Both the position numbers and the translations under genes were made by a program. Source: Pseudovibrio japonicus (GTDB lineage: Bacteria > Pseudomonadota > Alphaproteobacteria > Rhizobiales > Stappiaceae). Taken from it: a stretch of 64,000 bases of DNA. Shown one piece after another: positions 7,858-16,091 of this stretch. The number at the start of each line of letters is the position of its first letter. Positions within the stretch are counted from its first letter, which is position 1. The stretch lies in assembly GCF_014651595.1 (NCBI RefSeq), contig NZ_BMXE01000004.1, positions 1-64,000 of the forward strand, given 5' to 3'. Below the pieces are notes generated by a model that saw only the letters and a program-made list of their open reading frames with translations, did no database searches and had not been told where the DNA came from.

Positions 7858-8721
7858 ATGTCTGCTTTTCTCGACAGCGAGCTTACTGAAGCTGAACGCA
7901 GTGTAAAAGACGCACTCTTTACCATTATTCCCATGCCACTGGAGCGCACCGTCTCTTATGGCTCAGGCACGGTTAAAGGCCCCGAAGCCATCATAGAGGC
8001 CAGCAACGAACTTGAACGCGGCAGCAATGGTGTTGAGCCTTGCGCTTCTGGCGTAGCAACACAAGCACCAGTGGACTGTGAAGGCCCACTGCCAGAGGTT
8101 ATGGAACGACTAGCACAGCGCACAGAAGCTGCGGTGAAAGTCGGAAAAATCCCGGTCACGCTAGGGGGGGAGCATTCCTTGTCCTATGGCGCTGTATCTG
8201 GCGTCGCACGGGCACTCGGTAAACCGGTCGGCATTGTTCAGGTGGACGCTCATGCTGACTTGCGCGTCGCATATCAGGGCGAGAAGCACTCTCATGCCTC
8301 TGTCATGAACCTACTGGTGGAAGAGGGCAACTCACTAGCCCAATTCGGTGTTCGCGCGCTTTGCCAGCAGGAAATGGACAGCCGCACAGTTAACAACGTT
8401 TTCTTTGTTGATGCAGAAGAACTGGTCACCAAGGGCCTGCATGCCATTGATCTGCCGGAAGATTTTCCGGAACACATCTACATTTCCTTTGATGTGGACG
8501 GTCTGGACCCGTCGCAGATGCCAGCAACCGGCACACCGGTACCCGGCGGCCTAGGTTATTATCAAGCACTGCACTTGGTTGAGCATGCACTAAAAGGACG
8601 CAAATGCGTTGGTCTCGATGTGGTCGAACTCGCCCCAGACGGCAATGCCGCATGGGATTTCACCGCCGCTCAGATCACCTACCGCTTGATGGCCGCAGCA
8701 ATGATCTCACAAGAGCGATAA
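7858..8721 (+). CDS. speB: Agmatinase
   Basis: A 287-residue ureohydrolase that splits agmatine to putrescine and urea. The binuclear manganese ligands are visible in GGEHSLSYG, VDAHADLR and SFDVDGLDP, the three signatures of the arginase/agmatinase family. It is the last gene of the polyamine operon, nine bases after nspC, and is followed by a strong terminator. Assignment as agmatinase rather than arginase or guanidinobutyrase rests on the operon, where SpeA makes agmatine. Confidence 0.9.
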   Translation: MSAFLDSELTEAERSVKDALFTIIPMPLERTVSYGSGTVKGPEAIIEASNELERGSNGVEPCASGVATQAPVDCEGPLPEVMERLAQRTEAAVKVGKIPVTLGGEHSLSYGAVSGVARALGKPVGIVQVDAHADLRVAYQGEKHSHASVMNLLVEEGNSLAQFGVRALCQQEMDSRTVNNVFFVDAEELVTKGLHAIDLPEDFPEHIYISFDVDGLDPSQMPATGTPVPGGLGYYQALHLVEHALKGRKCVGLDVVELAPDGNAAWDFTAAQITYRLMAAAMISQER

Positions 8722-8741
8722 CCGCTCATTTCTGACAAAGC

Positions 8742-8775
8742 AAAGAGCTGCGATCCCGTGATTGCAGCTCTTTTT
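8742..8775 (+). terminator. Rho-independent terminator of the polyamine operon
   Basis: AAAGAGCTGC (8742-8751) and GCAGCTCTTTTT (8764-8775) form a 10-bp stem with a 12-base loop and terminal T run, starting 20 bases after the speB stop. Confidence 0.85.
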
Positions 8776-8924
8776 CTATCAGAAACACCCATCAGCGATG
8801 TCCCTCATACGGTAAAACGGCAGATCTGGGGAGTGGCATATACAAAACTCTCCGTGCAAACCGGAGCACGTACCTGAACCATTTCGCCGCGAACTCCATT
8901 GACACTCAGTCTAGTCTAATTTAG

Positions 8925-8941
8925 TTAGTAAGACATACTAA
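8925..8941 (+). promoter_or_regulatory. Palindromic operator upstream of marR-family gene
   Basis: TTAGTA-AGACA-TACTAA is a perfect 17-base inverted repeat 11 bases before the MarR start codon, overlapping where the ribosome site or start of transcription would be. Size and position fit an autoregulatory MarR-dimer operator. Confidence 0.5.
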
Positions 8942-8952
8942 TTGGGTGAGCT

Positions 8953-9384
8953 ATGAAACTAGAAAAACTTGTTGAAGTGTTCCATCGGCTTGCTCATCGA
9001 GAGTGGGCCAAGCAGAGTGGGCAACTCGGTTTGACGCACAGTGAGTACGAATATCTGCGCGCGATCAAAGATCAAGAAGCCCGGAAGGTAGATAAGAAAG
9101 AGCACGGCCAGCATTTGCAGGACGTGGTTGATGCCATAGGGGTCAAGAAAGCATCGGCAAGTTCGATGGTCGTCAAACTGGAAGAGCGGGGATTGGTAGA
9201 ACGCGTCCCCTGCCGATACGATGCGCGCGCGCAGCACATCCTACTCACAAGGGCCGGCCAGAACCTGCTGAATCAGGGTGATAACATCTACAGCACCGTC
9301 GTTCAGGCGTTCCTTCAGGATTTACCGGCAAAAGACGCCCTTGAATTTAAGAGGGCCATCAGTCGCGTCAACCTCCAAGCATAA
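8953..9384 (+). CDS. MarR-family transcriptional regulator
   Basis: A 143-residue winged-helix protein. The recognition helix region reads GVKKASASSMVVKLEERGLVER, followed by the wing YDARAQHILLTRAGQNLL, typical of MarR proteins, which are dimeric repressors commonly released by small ligands. It heads a co-directional trio with a GNAT acetyltransferase (18-base gap) and a methyltransferase (overlapping start). The palindrome just upstream suggests autoregulation. Ligand unknown. Confidence 0.85.
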   Translation: MKLEKLVEVFHRLAHREWAKQSGQLGLTHSEYEYLRAIKDQEARKVDKKEHGQHLQDVVDAIGVKKASASSMVVKLEERGLVERVPCRYDARAQHILLTRAGQNLLNQGDNIYSTVVQAFLQDLPAKDALEFKRAISRVNLQA

Positions 9385-9402
9385 CGGGACCTCAAACCAA
9401 AG

Positions 9403-9849
9403 ATGAATGAGTCACGAATTCGCAAAGCCCAATTGGCGGATGCGGACGCCATCGCGGTATGCATTGAAGCTGCCTATGCGCACTACGCCAAGATCTTATC
9501 TGACTTACCTCCGGTCTCGGAGGGGTGCGCAGATGAGATCGGAAAAGACCGCGTTTGGGTCGCAGTCGATAACAACGAAATCCTTGGCTGTCTTTTTCTT
9601 GTTCCGCAGGCAGTTGAGATGAAACTCGCCAATTTGGCTGTCCACCCAGATCATCAAGGCAAGGGACTGGGCCGTGAGCTCATTACCTTTGCGCAGAACG
9701 AGGCACGCAAACAGGGTTTTCATGCAATGACATTGAATACCCATGCGGCCATGCCGAAGAATTTGCAGCTTTATACCCGTCTTGAGTGGGAGGAGGTCTC
9801 CCGAAAGGCGAACACGATCTCAATGAGAAAAATCCTAAAGGAAACTTGA
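9403..9849 (+). CDS. GNAT-family N-acetyltransferase
   Basis: A 148-residue single-domain GNAT protein. Motif A is visible as LAVHPDHQGKGLGRELI (Q-x-x-G-x-G, acetyl-CoA pyrophosphate binding), followed by LNTHAAMPKNLQLYTRLEW, the usual motif B region. It transfers an acetyl group to an unidentified amine. Its stop codon overlaps the start of the methyltransferase gene (ATGA), so the two are translationally coupled. Confidence 0.85.
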   Translation: MNESRIRKAQLADADAIAVCIEAAYAHYAKILSDLPPVSEGCADEIGKDRVWVAVDNNEILGCLFLVPQAVEMKLANLAVHPDHQGKGLGRELITFAQNEARKQGFHAMTLNTHAAMPKNLQLYTRLEWEEVSRKANTISMRKILKET

Positions 9850-10394
9850 TGCCTGAGAACTGGAGCAAAGCCGCAGCGAATTGGGATCAAGATGAGCAGG
9901 TCCGTTCATACGCGGATAAGGCATTTGCGTCTCTTCTGAGCCATGTGAATGTTTGCAGCCCCCAATGGAAATCAAAGCGTGTGCTGGATTTTGGATGTGG
10001 AACTGGGCTCCTAACAGAGAAAATGATTGAGGTCCTCAAAAGAAAGCAACTAAGTAATGTGATCCCAAACTGTGTAGAGATCGGCAATGGTACACAGCAG
10101 CTCACCGCAGATTGGCTCGCAGATTTCGATCTGATTGTTGCTTCATCAGTTTGCAGTTTCCTGCCGAACTACAAAGTTTTGCTTCACACGCTGTCCAACG
10201 CAATAGCTCCGAACGGATACTTCATACAATGGGACTGGTTGCCATCTGAAATGAATGACTTCGGATTAACTCCAGCTCGAGTTGAGCGCGCTCTCAATGA
10301 CGCAAACTTTGCGCAGGTTCGAGTGGAGCAGGCATTTTCAGTTGAAGTCGATAACCAACATCTGCCCGTTCTGATTGGCATAGGAGTGAAGTAA
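9849..10394 (+). CDS. Class I SAM-dependent methyltransferase
   Basis: A 181-residue protein with the SAM-binding motif VLDFGCGTGLL near residue 58 and a motif II/III region DLIVASSVCSFLP. It resembles UbiE/Coq5-type small-molecule methyltransferases. I start it at ATG 9849, which overlaps the preceding TGA (ATGA). Substrate is unknown. It forms a small unit with MarR and GNAT genes, which often act in tolerance to small toxic compounds. Confidence 0.75.
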   Translation: MPENWSKAAANWDQDEQVRSYADKAFASLLSHVNVCSPQWKSKRVLDFGCGTGLLTEKMIEVLKRKQLSNVIPNCVEIGNGTQQLTADWLADFDLIVASSVCSFLPNYKVLLHTLSNAIAPNGYFIQWDWLPSEMNDFGLTPARVERALNDANFAQVRVEQAFSVEVDNQHLPVLIGIGVK

Positions 10395-10439
10395 CGCCCA
10401 GTCCACAAAACAAGAAGCTACCGACCTAGATCTGTAGGT

Positions 10440-11813
10440 CTACACAACCGCCTCATGGCGTACCCGGCTCAGGCAAACAAAACTAGCCAGCAGCGCAGAC
10501 AAGCTGGCAACGCCAAGCGCGACAGTCGAGGCGTTTGAAAGCGAAACACTTGCAAATATGAGCGACATGGAAATTGAACCGATGGTTTGTCCCATAAGTC
10601 GGGCAGTTCCTTGGGCTGCACCTGCCGCACCACTGCGCACCTTTGGTACTGAAAGCAATAAAACTTGGTTGTTGGGGGTCTGAAATAGACCAAAGCCTAT
10701 TCCAGCCAGAACTGTTCCGACCAAAAAGGCCGTCGCAGCAGAATCCGTTGGAAACACATCAATAATAAACAAGCCAACAGCAAGAAAGGCGGCGCCAATG
10801 GCACAAAGCCATGCAACTTTAATACGTTTTGCCAGTTGGGCAGCAATTGGAGCGACCACGGCCACAGTTATTGGCCACGGCATCATAAACAGCCCGATCT
10901 GAATCGGGCTCATATCTAGATTGTGATGCAGGTAGAAGGGCAGAGCAACGAAACTAAGTGTCTGGCTGGCGAAACATAAAACAGAAGTGATCGCTGCAGA
11001 GCGAAACGCAGGGGCGGCAAGAAGATCCGTGGGTACAATTGGCGTGCTAACCCCGCGTTCCATATACAAAACTGCCAGAAGGCAGAGAATTGACGCCCCT
11101 ATCAGAAAGGCACCAAATATCGGAGCGCTGGTCATTTGATCTGCACCCGTAAAGAATAATATGAACATCAGGGCATTGGCCAGAAGTACGGATTTGCTCA
11201 AACGTCGCGTAAGCCCTCCGACCTTGCTCAAGAGCCCACCACTGAGCAAGATGATGATGCCGATCGGCACGTTGACAGCAAACAGCCACGGCCAGTGCGC
11301 CACTGCCAAAATTGCTCCGGCAATGCCCGGACCTGCTGCAGAAGAAATAGCAATAACCATTGCATTGAAGCCGATTACTGTTCCCAGCATCCGATGCGGT
11401 ACCGCAAAGCGCAGGTTCATGGCAATAAGAGCCATAATCGCGCCTCCGCCGAGTCCTTGAACAAAGCGCGCCAAAATCAGGATCGACAGACTTCCTGCAA
11501 AAGCACAGACTGCCGAGCTGATGGTAAAAGCAGCAACGCCCGCCAGAAATACCCGCCGTGGGCCGATGATTTCGCCGAGTGCACCGCAGGGTAAAAGCGC
11601 AACCAGTACAGCAAGTTGGTAACTTGAAACCACCCAGACAGTGTCACTTGGGCTGGCATTGAAAGACGCTGCAATCGAGGGCAGCGCAACATTTGCGATA
11701 GCACCGTCAAGAACGACAAGAACGAGTGAAACGAATAGGACTGCAAGTGCCATATAGCGCTGAGGCGCCGGGAGGCCATCATGATGAGATTGTGAAGTAG
11801 CAATAGCCGACAT
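10440..11813 (-). CDS. MFS transporter, DHA2 (EmrB/QacA) family
   Basis: A 457-residue integral membrane protein with about 14 predicted hydrophobic segments. The first segment contains the DHA2 signature VLDGAIANVALPSIAASF, followed by ALGEIIGPRRVFLAG (motif A-like loop) and GLGGGAIMALI (motif C-like, antiporter). It is likely a proton-coupled drug or metabolite exporter of the inner membrane. It is transcribed divergently from a LysR regulator gene, the usual layout for a regulator and its target. Confidence 0.88.
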   Translation of the reverse strand: MSAIATSQSHHDGLPAPQRYMALAVLFVSLVLVVLDGAIANVALPSIAASFNASPSDTVWVVSSYQLAVLVALLPCGALGEIIGPRRVFLAGVAAFTISSAVCAFAGSLSILILARFVQGLGGGAIMALIAMNLRFAVPHRMLGTVIGFNAMVIAISSAAGPGIAGAILAVAHWPWLFAVNVPIGIIILLSGGLLSKVGGLTRRLSKSVLLANALMFILFFTGADQMTSAPIFGAFLIGASILCLLAVLYMERGVSTPIVPTDLLAAPAFRSAAITSVLCFASQTLSFVALPFYLHHNLDMSPIQIGLFMMPWPITVAVVAPIAAQLAKRIKVAWLCAIGAAFLAVGLFIIDVFPTDSAATAFLVGTVLAGIGFGLFQTPNNQVLLLSVPKVRSGAAGAAQGTARLMGQTIGSISMSLIFASVSLSNASTVALGVASLSALLASFVCLSRVRHEAVV

Positions 11814-11931
11814 TAATGCAAACCTTATTCATTTCCTTTGGCCAAACAATAACAGTGACAAATACAGTGCGCCAGACGCAATGCAGTAAAGGGAGAGTTG
11901 CACCAAACGCCTTATCTTGATAATTTGCACC

Positions 11932-12825
11932 ATGCCTAAGTTAGACCTTAACCTTCTCATTGCATTGGATGTATTGCTTCACGAGCGCAGTGTAACGGCT
12001 GCCGCCCGCGAGCTTGGTTTGAGCACGTCGGCCATGAGCCGTACATTGTCACGCTTGCGCTCAGCGACAGGGGATGCACTTCTGGTGCCTGCCGGAAGGG
12101 CTATGGTGCCGACACCCCATGCTCAGGAAATTGCCGGTGAGGTTCACGCACTCGTAGGTGCAGCGCAAAAGGTGCTCAGCTCACCACCAGAGCTCGACAT
12201 CCGAGAACTCCAAAGGGATTTCACCATTCGTGCGAATGCGGCTTTTGTCTTTATGCACGCCGCCCGTTTGAGCACCATGGTCATGGAAGCAGCTCCCGGC
12301 GTCAGGCTGCGCTTCGCTGCAAAGCCGGAAAAAGAAATTCAGTCACTAAGAAACGCAACGGTGGACTTGGAGATCGGGGTTATCTCCGGTGATGGCGCCG
12401 AACTACGCGCTCGCACACTGTTTCGCGATTCCTTTGTGGGCATCGTTCACTCAAACCACCCGTTGCTGGAGAAAACGCCAGTCACAGTAGAAGATTATGT
12501 TGCGTGGCCGCATGTTGTCGCCTCCAGGCGTGGAAGTTTTACCGGCCCTATCGACGACGCGCTTGCAAGGCTTGGGCTTACACGCGCTGTGAACGTGGTG
12601 GTACCAAGTTTCCCCTCCGTTATTGCAGTCGCGGCAGAATCTGATCTGATCGGCCTTATTCCGCGCTCCTACTGCCGTGCGGGACTGGCTGCCCAAACGG
12701 AGATGTTCGAACTACCAGTCAGCACACCTGAAGTCACAGTCTCCCAAATCTGGCACCCACGCATGGACGCCGATCCCGGCCACCGATGGCTAAGAGGACT
12801 AATCTTCGACGCCTTTAGATCTTGA
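11932..12825 (+). CDS. LysR-family transcriptional regulator
   Basis: A 297-residue protein with an N-terminal LysR winged HTH (LDLNLLIALDVLLHERSVTAAARELG then SAMSRTLSRLR) and a C-terminal periplasmic-binding-like effector domain. I choose ATG 11932; a TTG at 11917 adds five residues. The divergent MFS exporter gene about 120 bases away is the probable target. The effector is unknown. Confidence 0.88.
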   Translation: MPKLDLNLLIALDVLLHERSVTAAARELGLSTSAMSRTLSRLRSATGDALLVPAGRAMVPTPHAQEIAGEVHALVGAAQKVLSSPPELDIRELQRDFTIRANAAFVFMHAARLSTMVMEAAPGVRLRFAAKPEKEIQSLRNATVDLEIGVISGDGAELRARTLFRDSFVGIVHSNHPLLEKTPVTVEDYVAWPHVVASRRGSFTGPIDDALARLGLTRAVNVVVPSFPSVIAVAAESDLIGLIPRSYCRAGLAAQTEMFELPVSTPEVTVSQIWHPRMDADPGHRWLRGLIFDAFRS

Positions 12826-13025
12826 GGCGAAGGTGGAGCGAAGCTGCGCTCTTTAATTGGGGGATGCATGGAGTTAGCTATAACTGTTGCCCGCAGCGTG
12901 CGCATTTCGGTTCTTGAACTCAACCTATGAAAGCACATGAAACGGGAAGAAGCAAAAGGCCCCAACTTGCATAAAATGAAAGTGCTTGTTACCCGGTGTC
13001 GAATATTTCCACTCTCATTCAGACA
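12826..13025. other. Intergenic region
   Basis: About 200 bases between the LysR gene and the tRNA terminator with no gene that I can support. Confidence 0.4.
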
Positions 13026-13058
13026 ACAAAAAACCCACCATAAAGGCGGGTTCTTTTT
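13026..13058 (-). terminator. Terminator downstream of the tRNA-Ser 3' end
   Basis: A stem AACCCACC/GGCGGGTT (one mismatch) with five-base loop is flanked by an A run on the left and T run on the right, so it can act in both directions. On the minus strand it directly follows the CCA end of the tRNA-Ser sequence and would have ended that transcript before the gene was split. Confidence 0.65.
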
Positions 13059-13081
13059 GCATTATCTATCAATAAGATAGA

Positions 13082-13139
13082 TGGCGGAGAGGGTGGGATT
13101 CGAACCCACGAGACGCTTCCACGCCCGCTGGTTTTCAAG
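13082..13139 (-). other. attL: 3' part of tRNA-Ser(UGA), split by prophage insertion
   Basis: Read on the minus strand this is the anticodon loop (TTGAAAA, anticodon TGA), the 3' anticodon stem, a long variable arm, the T arm (GGTTCGAATCC) and the acceptor end CTCCGCCA of a serine tRNA. Match to a tRNA stops at 13139, inside the anticodon loop: base 13140 no longer fits the stem and no D arm follows. The integrase stop lies 17 bases further on. This is the usual picture when a phage recombines into a tRNA gene; the intact gene, rebuilt with a phage-supplied 3' part, should lie at attR beyond the window. Confidence 0.85.
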
Positions 13140-13155
13140 GAATATTTCGCAAAAT

Positions 13156-14340
13156 CTATTTGCGTCGTTTTTTCAATACCTTAAGGGGTTTTGTTTGGGA
13201 AGTTCCGGTAATATTCCGGGACTTTTTGTCCGTTTGCGACTTCCCACTGTGCACCATCTCCATTTGAGTAGCGAAATCATCAGTCATCAGGTGGGCATAC
13301 TTTTCGGTTGTTGTCGACCGTGTATGACCCAAAAGTTTCTGCGCTACGCGGAGGTTTCCGGTCACTCTCAGTGTACGGGTTGCTGCAGTGTGACGCAAGT
13401 CATGAACACGCAATTTCGGCTTCCCGATTGCTTCTGCAGCTGCCTTAAATTCACGCCGGAATGTATGGACTTGAAGAGGGTAACGAGCACCACGTTGCCG
13501 ACCATCAATGGTACGTCTCGCAACGTATGTGAAGACGGAATCCTCGTGATTGCCGATGTTGTTTGCAAGTATGGTTGCCATAGGGCCGGTGATTGGGATT
13601 ACAATGCGGCGGCCACCTGGCTTCTTTGACTTCACCTGAAAAGTGATTTGCATGTGGTCAAAGTCAACTGCATCAGCCGTCAACACGATCCCTTTACCGA
13701 CGAGCGCATTCGATGCTCTGGGACCGGCGAGAATGAGGAAATCAAGAGCATCATGAAAATCTTCTCGCATGTGCTCTTTAATTTTCGCCTGATCGTCTGC
13801 TGTCACTTCCACAATCCGTGCATCCGGCTCTTCAAGCATAACAGCCTTGAAGTTCGGAACTGTGATCTCAAGTTCCCAAACATCGTTTGCATAGTTGAAG
13901 ATTGTGCGCAGCAAGCTGAGTTCGCGATTGATCGTTGCCGGTTGCGGTAGGTGGCCGCGCTTGTTGGGTTGGCTTCGGCGGGCTGAGACGTAGCGCGCAA
14001 GGTGGCGCGTTTTGATTTCTGAAAGATTGTAGTCAACTCGGTCTTGGTCGAGTATTTCGCTAAGATTGTCCTGAAGCTGCTCAAGACGCCATGAGACTGC
14101 TTTTGGTTCCGAATAGTGCTGCGCTTTCTCTTCCCAAAAATTATCAAAAGCGCCGTCAATTGTCGTTGTGTCTTTGGGAGTCTTGAGTTCTTCCCGCAGA
14201 CGCGCTTCTACTTTCTCCGCTTCCCTCTTGGTGGTCTTTTCCGTGCTTCCGTAATATCTACGACCCTTGTACTGGAAGTCGTAGTGGAACTCCTGGCTCT
14301 TGTATTTCCCTTTCTTGTCCTTTGGCCGATAGACGGACAT
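13156..14340 (-). CDS. int: Prophage tyrosine-recombinase integrase
   Basis: A 394-residue phage integrase. The N-terminal part is an arm-binding/SAM-like core-binding region (residues about 1-170). The catalytic domain shows the first arginine in LAGPRASNAL, the H-x-x-R box in LRVHDLRHTAATR, and the final histidine and tyrosine in LLGHTRSTTTEKYAHL. It excises and inserts the phage at the adjacent tRNA-Ser(UGA) gene. Its 5' end is overlapped by about 130 bases by the HTH gene upstream, so the two are probably coexpressed. Confidence 0.93.
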   Translation of the reverse strand: MSVYRPKDKKGKYKSQEFHYDFQYKGRRYYGSTEKTTKREAEKVEARLREELKTPKDTTTIDGAFDNFWEEKAQHYSEPKAVSWRLEQLQDNLSEILDQDRVDYNLSEIKTRHLARYVSARRSQPNKRGHLPQPATINRELSLLRTIFNYANDVWELEITVPNFKAVMLEEPDARIVEVTADDQAKIKEHMREDFHDALDFLILAGPRASNALVGKGIVLTADAVDFDHMQITFQVKSKKPGGRRIVIPITGPMATILANNIGNHEDSVFTYVARRTIDGRQRGARYPLQVHTFRREFKAAAEAIGKPKLRVHDLRHTAATRTLRVTGNLRVAQKLLGHTRSTTTEKYAHLMTDDFATQMEMVHSGKSQTDKKSRNITGTSQTKPLKVLKKRRK

Positions 14341-14594
14341 GCTACTTCCTCCTTTCCTGGTGTCATGAGATATTCGAACAAAAAGGGCAGGGAGTAATAT
14401 CTCCGCTTACCCCGAACAGTAAACTTGATCTGGCCAAGGTCGCCAGCCTCAAGAAGTATCGTGGGGTGAGTGCCAAGGATCTGAGTGGCCTTTCGGTGCC
14501 CCACCTGCAAATCCCCACCCATTGCGTTGCGCAAGTCTTCCAACGTAGCCTCAGATGCCATCTTGAAGACTTCTGGCGGGATTGGTCCACTCAT
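14208..14594 (-). CDS. Small HTH protein next to integrase, possible excisionase
   Basis: A 128-residue basic protein. Residues 15-75 (VGHRKATQILGTHPTILLEAG then VRGKRRYYSLPFLFEYLM) look like the short winged helix of AlpA/Xis-type directionality factors: a helix-turn followed by a beta hairpin and a residue pattern that reads a file of pre-formed domains. The tail is Arg/Ser/Thr-rich and translated from the same bases as the integrase start (133-base overlap in another frame), so the functional part may end near residue 85. Position next to int supports an excisionase, but this is inference. Confidence 0.5.
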   Translation of the reverse strand: MSGPIPPEVFKMASEATLEDLRNAMGGDLQVGHRKATQILGTHPTILLEAGDLGQIKFTVRGKRRYYSLPFLFEYLMTPGKEEVACPSIGQRTRKGNTRARSSTTTSSTRVVDITEARKRPPRGKRRK

Positions 14595-14644
14595 TTCTGT
14601 GAGCTCCTAAGACTGGGAATTACTTTGATGTTAGCGGGTTGTAC

Positions 14645-14851
14645 TCAGTCATTCGCTGTTCTCGCCCGAACAACCGGAACATGAACCGTTCGCTCTTGTG
14701 GGCCGTACCCTTGAACCTGAGCCTCTGCCACAAGCTGAACGTTGTCCCGCGTCCAATCTGTTTTGACCGAAACATTACGGTTCAACCACTCGGCAACCGC
14801 GTCTTTTACATTGGCCTCAGTCAGCTTAATTGTGATATCGAGTTCACTCAT
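14645..14851 (-). CDS. Small phage protein
   Basis: A 68-residue protein beginning MSELDITIKLTEANVKDAVAEWLN, a pattern found in small alphaproteobacterial phage proteins of unknown function: a beta strand and an amphipathic helix. The start overlaps the stop of the preceding gene by 8 bases (ATGAGTGA), implying coupled translation. Function unknown. Confidence 0.6.
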   Translation of the reverse strand: MSELDITIKLTEANVKDAVAEWLNRNVSVKTDWTRDNVQLVAEAQVQGYGPQERTVHVPVVRARTAND

Positions 14852-15299
14852 GATCACTTTCCTTGTTAGAGTGTTTCCTTACACGCTTATCTGTTCTGCC
14901 AAGGAACGCCTCCGCCAGTTGGTTGAGTGGATGCATTGGATCAGGCTCGGGAGCCATGACTTTCACCATGTCTTCAACTTGTTGCTGAGCCCGCACAATC
15001 GCGGTATGGAAGTGGTGGAGTAGCGAGTAGTGGTCGAAGTGAACGTGGCCGCTTGTCATGGGTAGGCTACCCGTTTGTGTGCCAAGTGTTACGAGGCGGA
15101 CATCACGTAGTTCTCGTTCTTCCAGGCCAAAGCGAATATGTCTTGCATGGGCTGCATCCCAACAAACAACCACATCGCCCTCTTTGACTGCATCCAGCAT
15201 TCGCGTGGTGCGGCCTGAGCGGCATTGCTGGTTTTCTATACCGTCAAGAAATGCTTTCAGAGCAGGCCCATAGGTGCAGTCTTTAAAGTTACTTCTCAT
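14844..15299 (-). CDS. Hypothetical phage protein with P-loop-like segment
   Basis: A 151-residue protein. ATG 15299 is chosen because CAGGAGA lies eight bases upstream. The segment CRSGRTTRMLDAVKEGDVVV resembles the start of a P-loop NTPase-like domain (a loop, then a helix, then a hydrophobic strand), as in several phage proteins, but no Walker B is evident. It may be a degenerate NTPase fold. The start overlaps the stop of the HAD gene upstream. Confidence 0.6.
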   Translation of the reverse strand: MRSNFKDCTYGPALKAFLDGIENQQCRSGRTTRMLDAVKEGDVVVCWDAAHARHIRFGLEERELRDVRLVTLGTQTGSLPMTSGHVHFDHYSLLHHFHTAIVRAQQQVEDMVKVMAPEPDPMHPLNQLAEAFLGRTDKRVRKHSNKESDHE

Positions 15300-15823
15300 T
15301 ACGTCTCCTGCGGATTGGGGTTGTCGCAAGGTTGGAAGATGCGCTCAATAACATTCTCAGCCTGCGTGAAGTGGCTCAGCAAAATACCGTCTTCCATGGA
15401 GGTCTGAATTAGTCTTGGTTTCTGGTGATCGTGGAAATCGCTCTCATCATCCAGAATAATCCAGTTGGTTACATCGGAGTTCGCAGCGAGCCACCTGTCG
15501 ATTTGATCGCCACGTATCTCCCCGACTTCTGGATACGGGGTTTTGAACTGATCGTGACAGTCAGCATCAAGATTGATCAAACCCATCATCTGATAAAGAT
15601 CGCCGCGCTCCATGCTCGTCCGCCACGATGAAGACAGCACAATCTTTACAGCCGCACTGTGCTTTTCTTCAGTGTCTCGAATGAGCCGGTTCAGTAGCTT
15701 TACGGATATTGGGTCAATCCAGCTATACGGGTTCCTGCTCGATTTTTGAGTTAAGCAAACTCGCGGAGTATTTAGAACTCCGTCCATATCCAAGAATATT
15801 ATAAAAGGCCCTGCTTGCATCAT
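15299..15823 (-). CDS. HAD-fold phosphatase-like protein (HAD_SAK type)
   Basis: A 174-residue protein with the HAD motif I IIFLDMDGVLN (nucleophile and acid/base aspartates present) near residue 10, motif II IVLSSSWR (serine), and the acidic motif IV WIILDDESDF. This is the pattern of the HAD domain family linked to Swiss-army-knife RNA repair proteins, common in phages. It is likely a phosphatase acting on nucleic-acid ends or nucleotides. ATG 15823 shares its A with the upstream TGA (TGATG); a GTG one codon earlier is possible. Confidence 0.7.
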   Translation of the reverse strand: MMQAGPFIIFLDMDGVLNTPRVCLTQKSSRNPYSWIDPISVKLLNRLIRDTEEKHSAAVKIVLSSSWRTSMERGDLYQMMGLINLDADCHDQFKTPYPEVGEIRGDQIDRWLAANSDVTNWIILDDESDFHDHQKPRLIQTSMEDGILLSHFTQAENVIERIFQPCDNPNPQET

Positions 15824-16065
15824 CACCTACCGGCCTTTCTAGAGTAGCGCGAATAAGCCCTTTTTGTACGGGCTCCCATTATGCGGTCGTACTCCTCGCG
15901 GCTATTAGAGAAAGCATTGACCAACAGTTCGCGCCCTTTCCAGCCCATTACGCAGAAATACCCGCACTCGGTGAATGTACGACTGCGATCGCATTCATTT
16001 TTGAGTTTTTGAGCATCCTCTGCTGTAAAAAGCATCTGGCTGTTATTGCTTCTGATTACGACCAT
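15823..16065 (-). CDS. Hypothetical phage protein
   Basis: An 80-residue protein, start MVVIRSNNSQ, with a basic C-terminus (TKRAYSRYSRKAGR). No family recognised. It lies between two small genes of the leftward operon and overlaps the next gene by one base. Confidence 0.55.
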   Translation of the reverse strand: MVVIRSNNSQMLFTAEDAQKLKNECDRSRTFTECGYFCVMGWKGRELLVNAFSNSREEYDRIMGARTKRAYSRYSRKAGR

Positions 16066-16091
16066 GCTTCACCTCTCAAAAATCGGAGTTC

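Noticed and set aside
13081-13629. 182-codon + frame beginning MAERVGFEPTRR
   Set aside because: The start is a translated tRNA-Ser T-arm and the rest is antisense to integrase; a common false gene.
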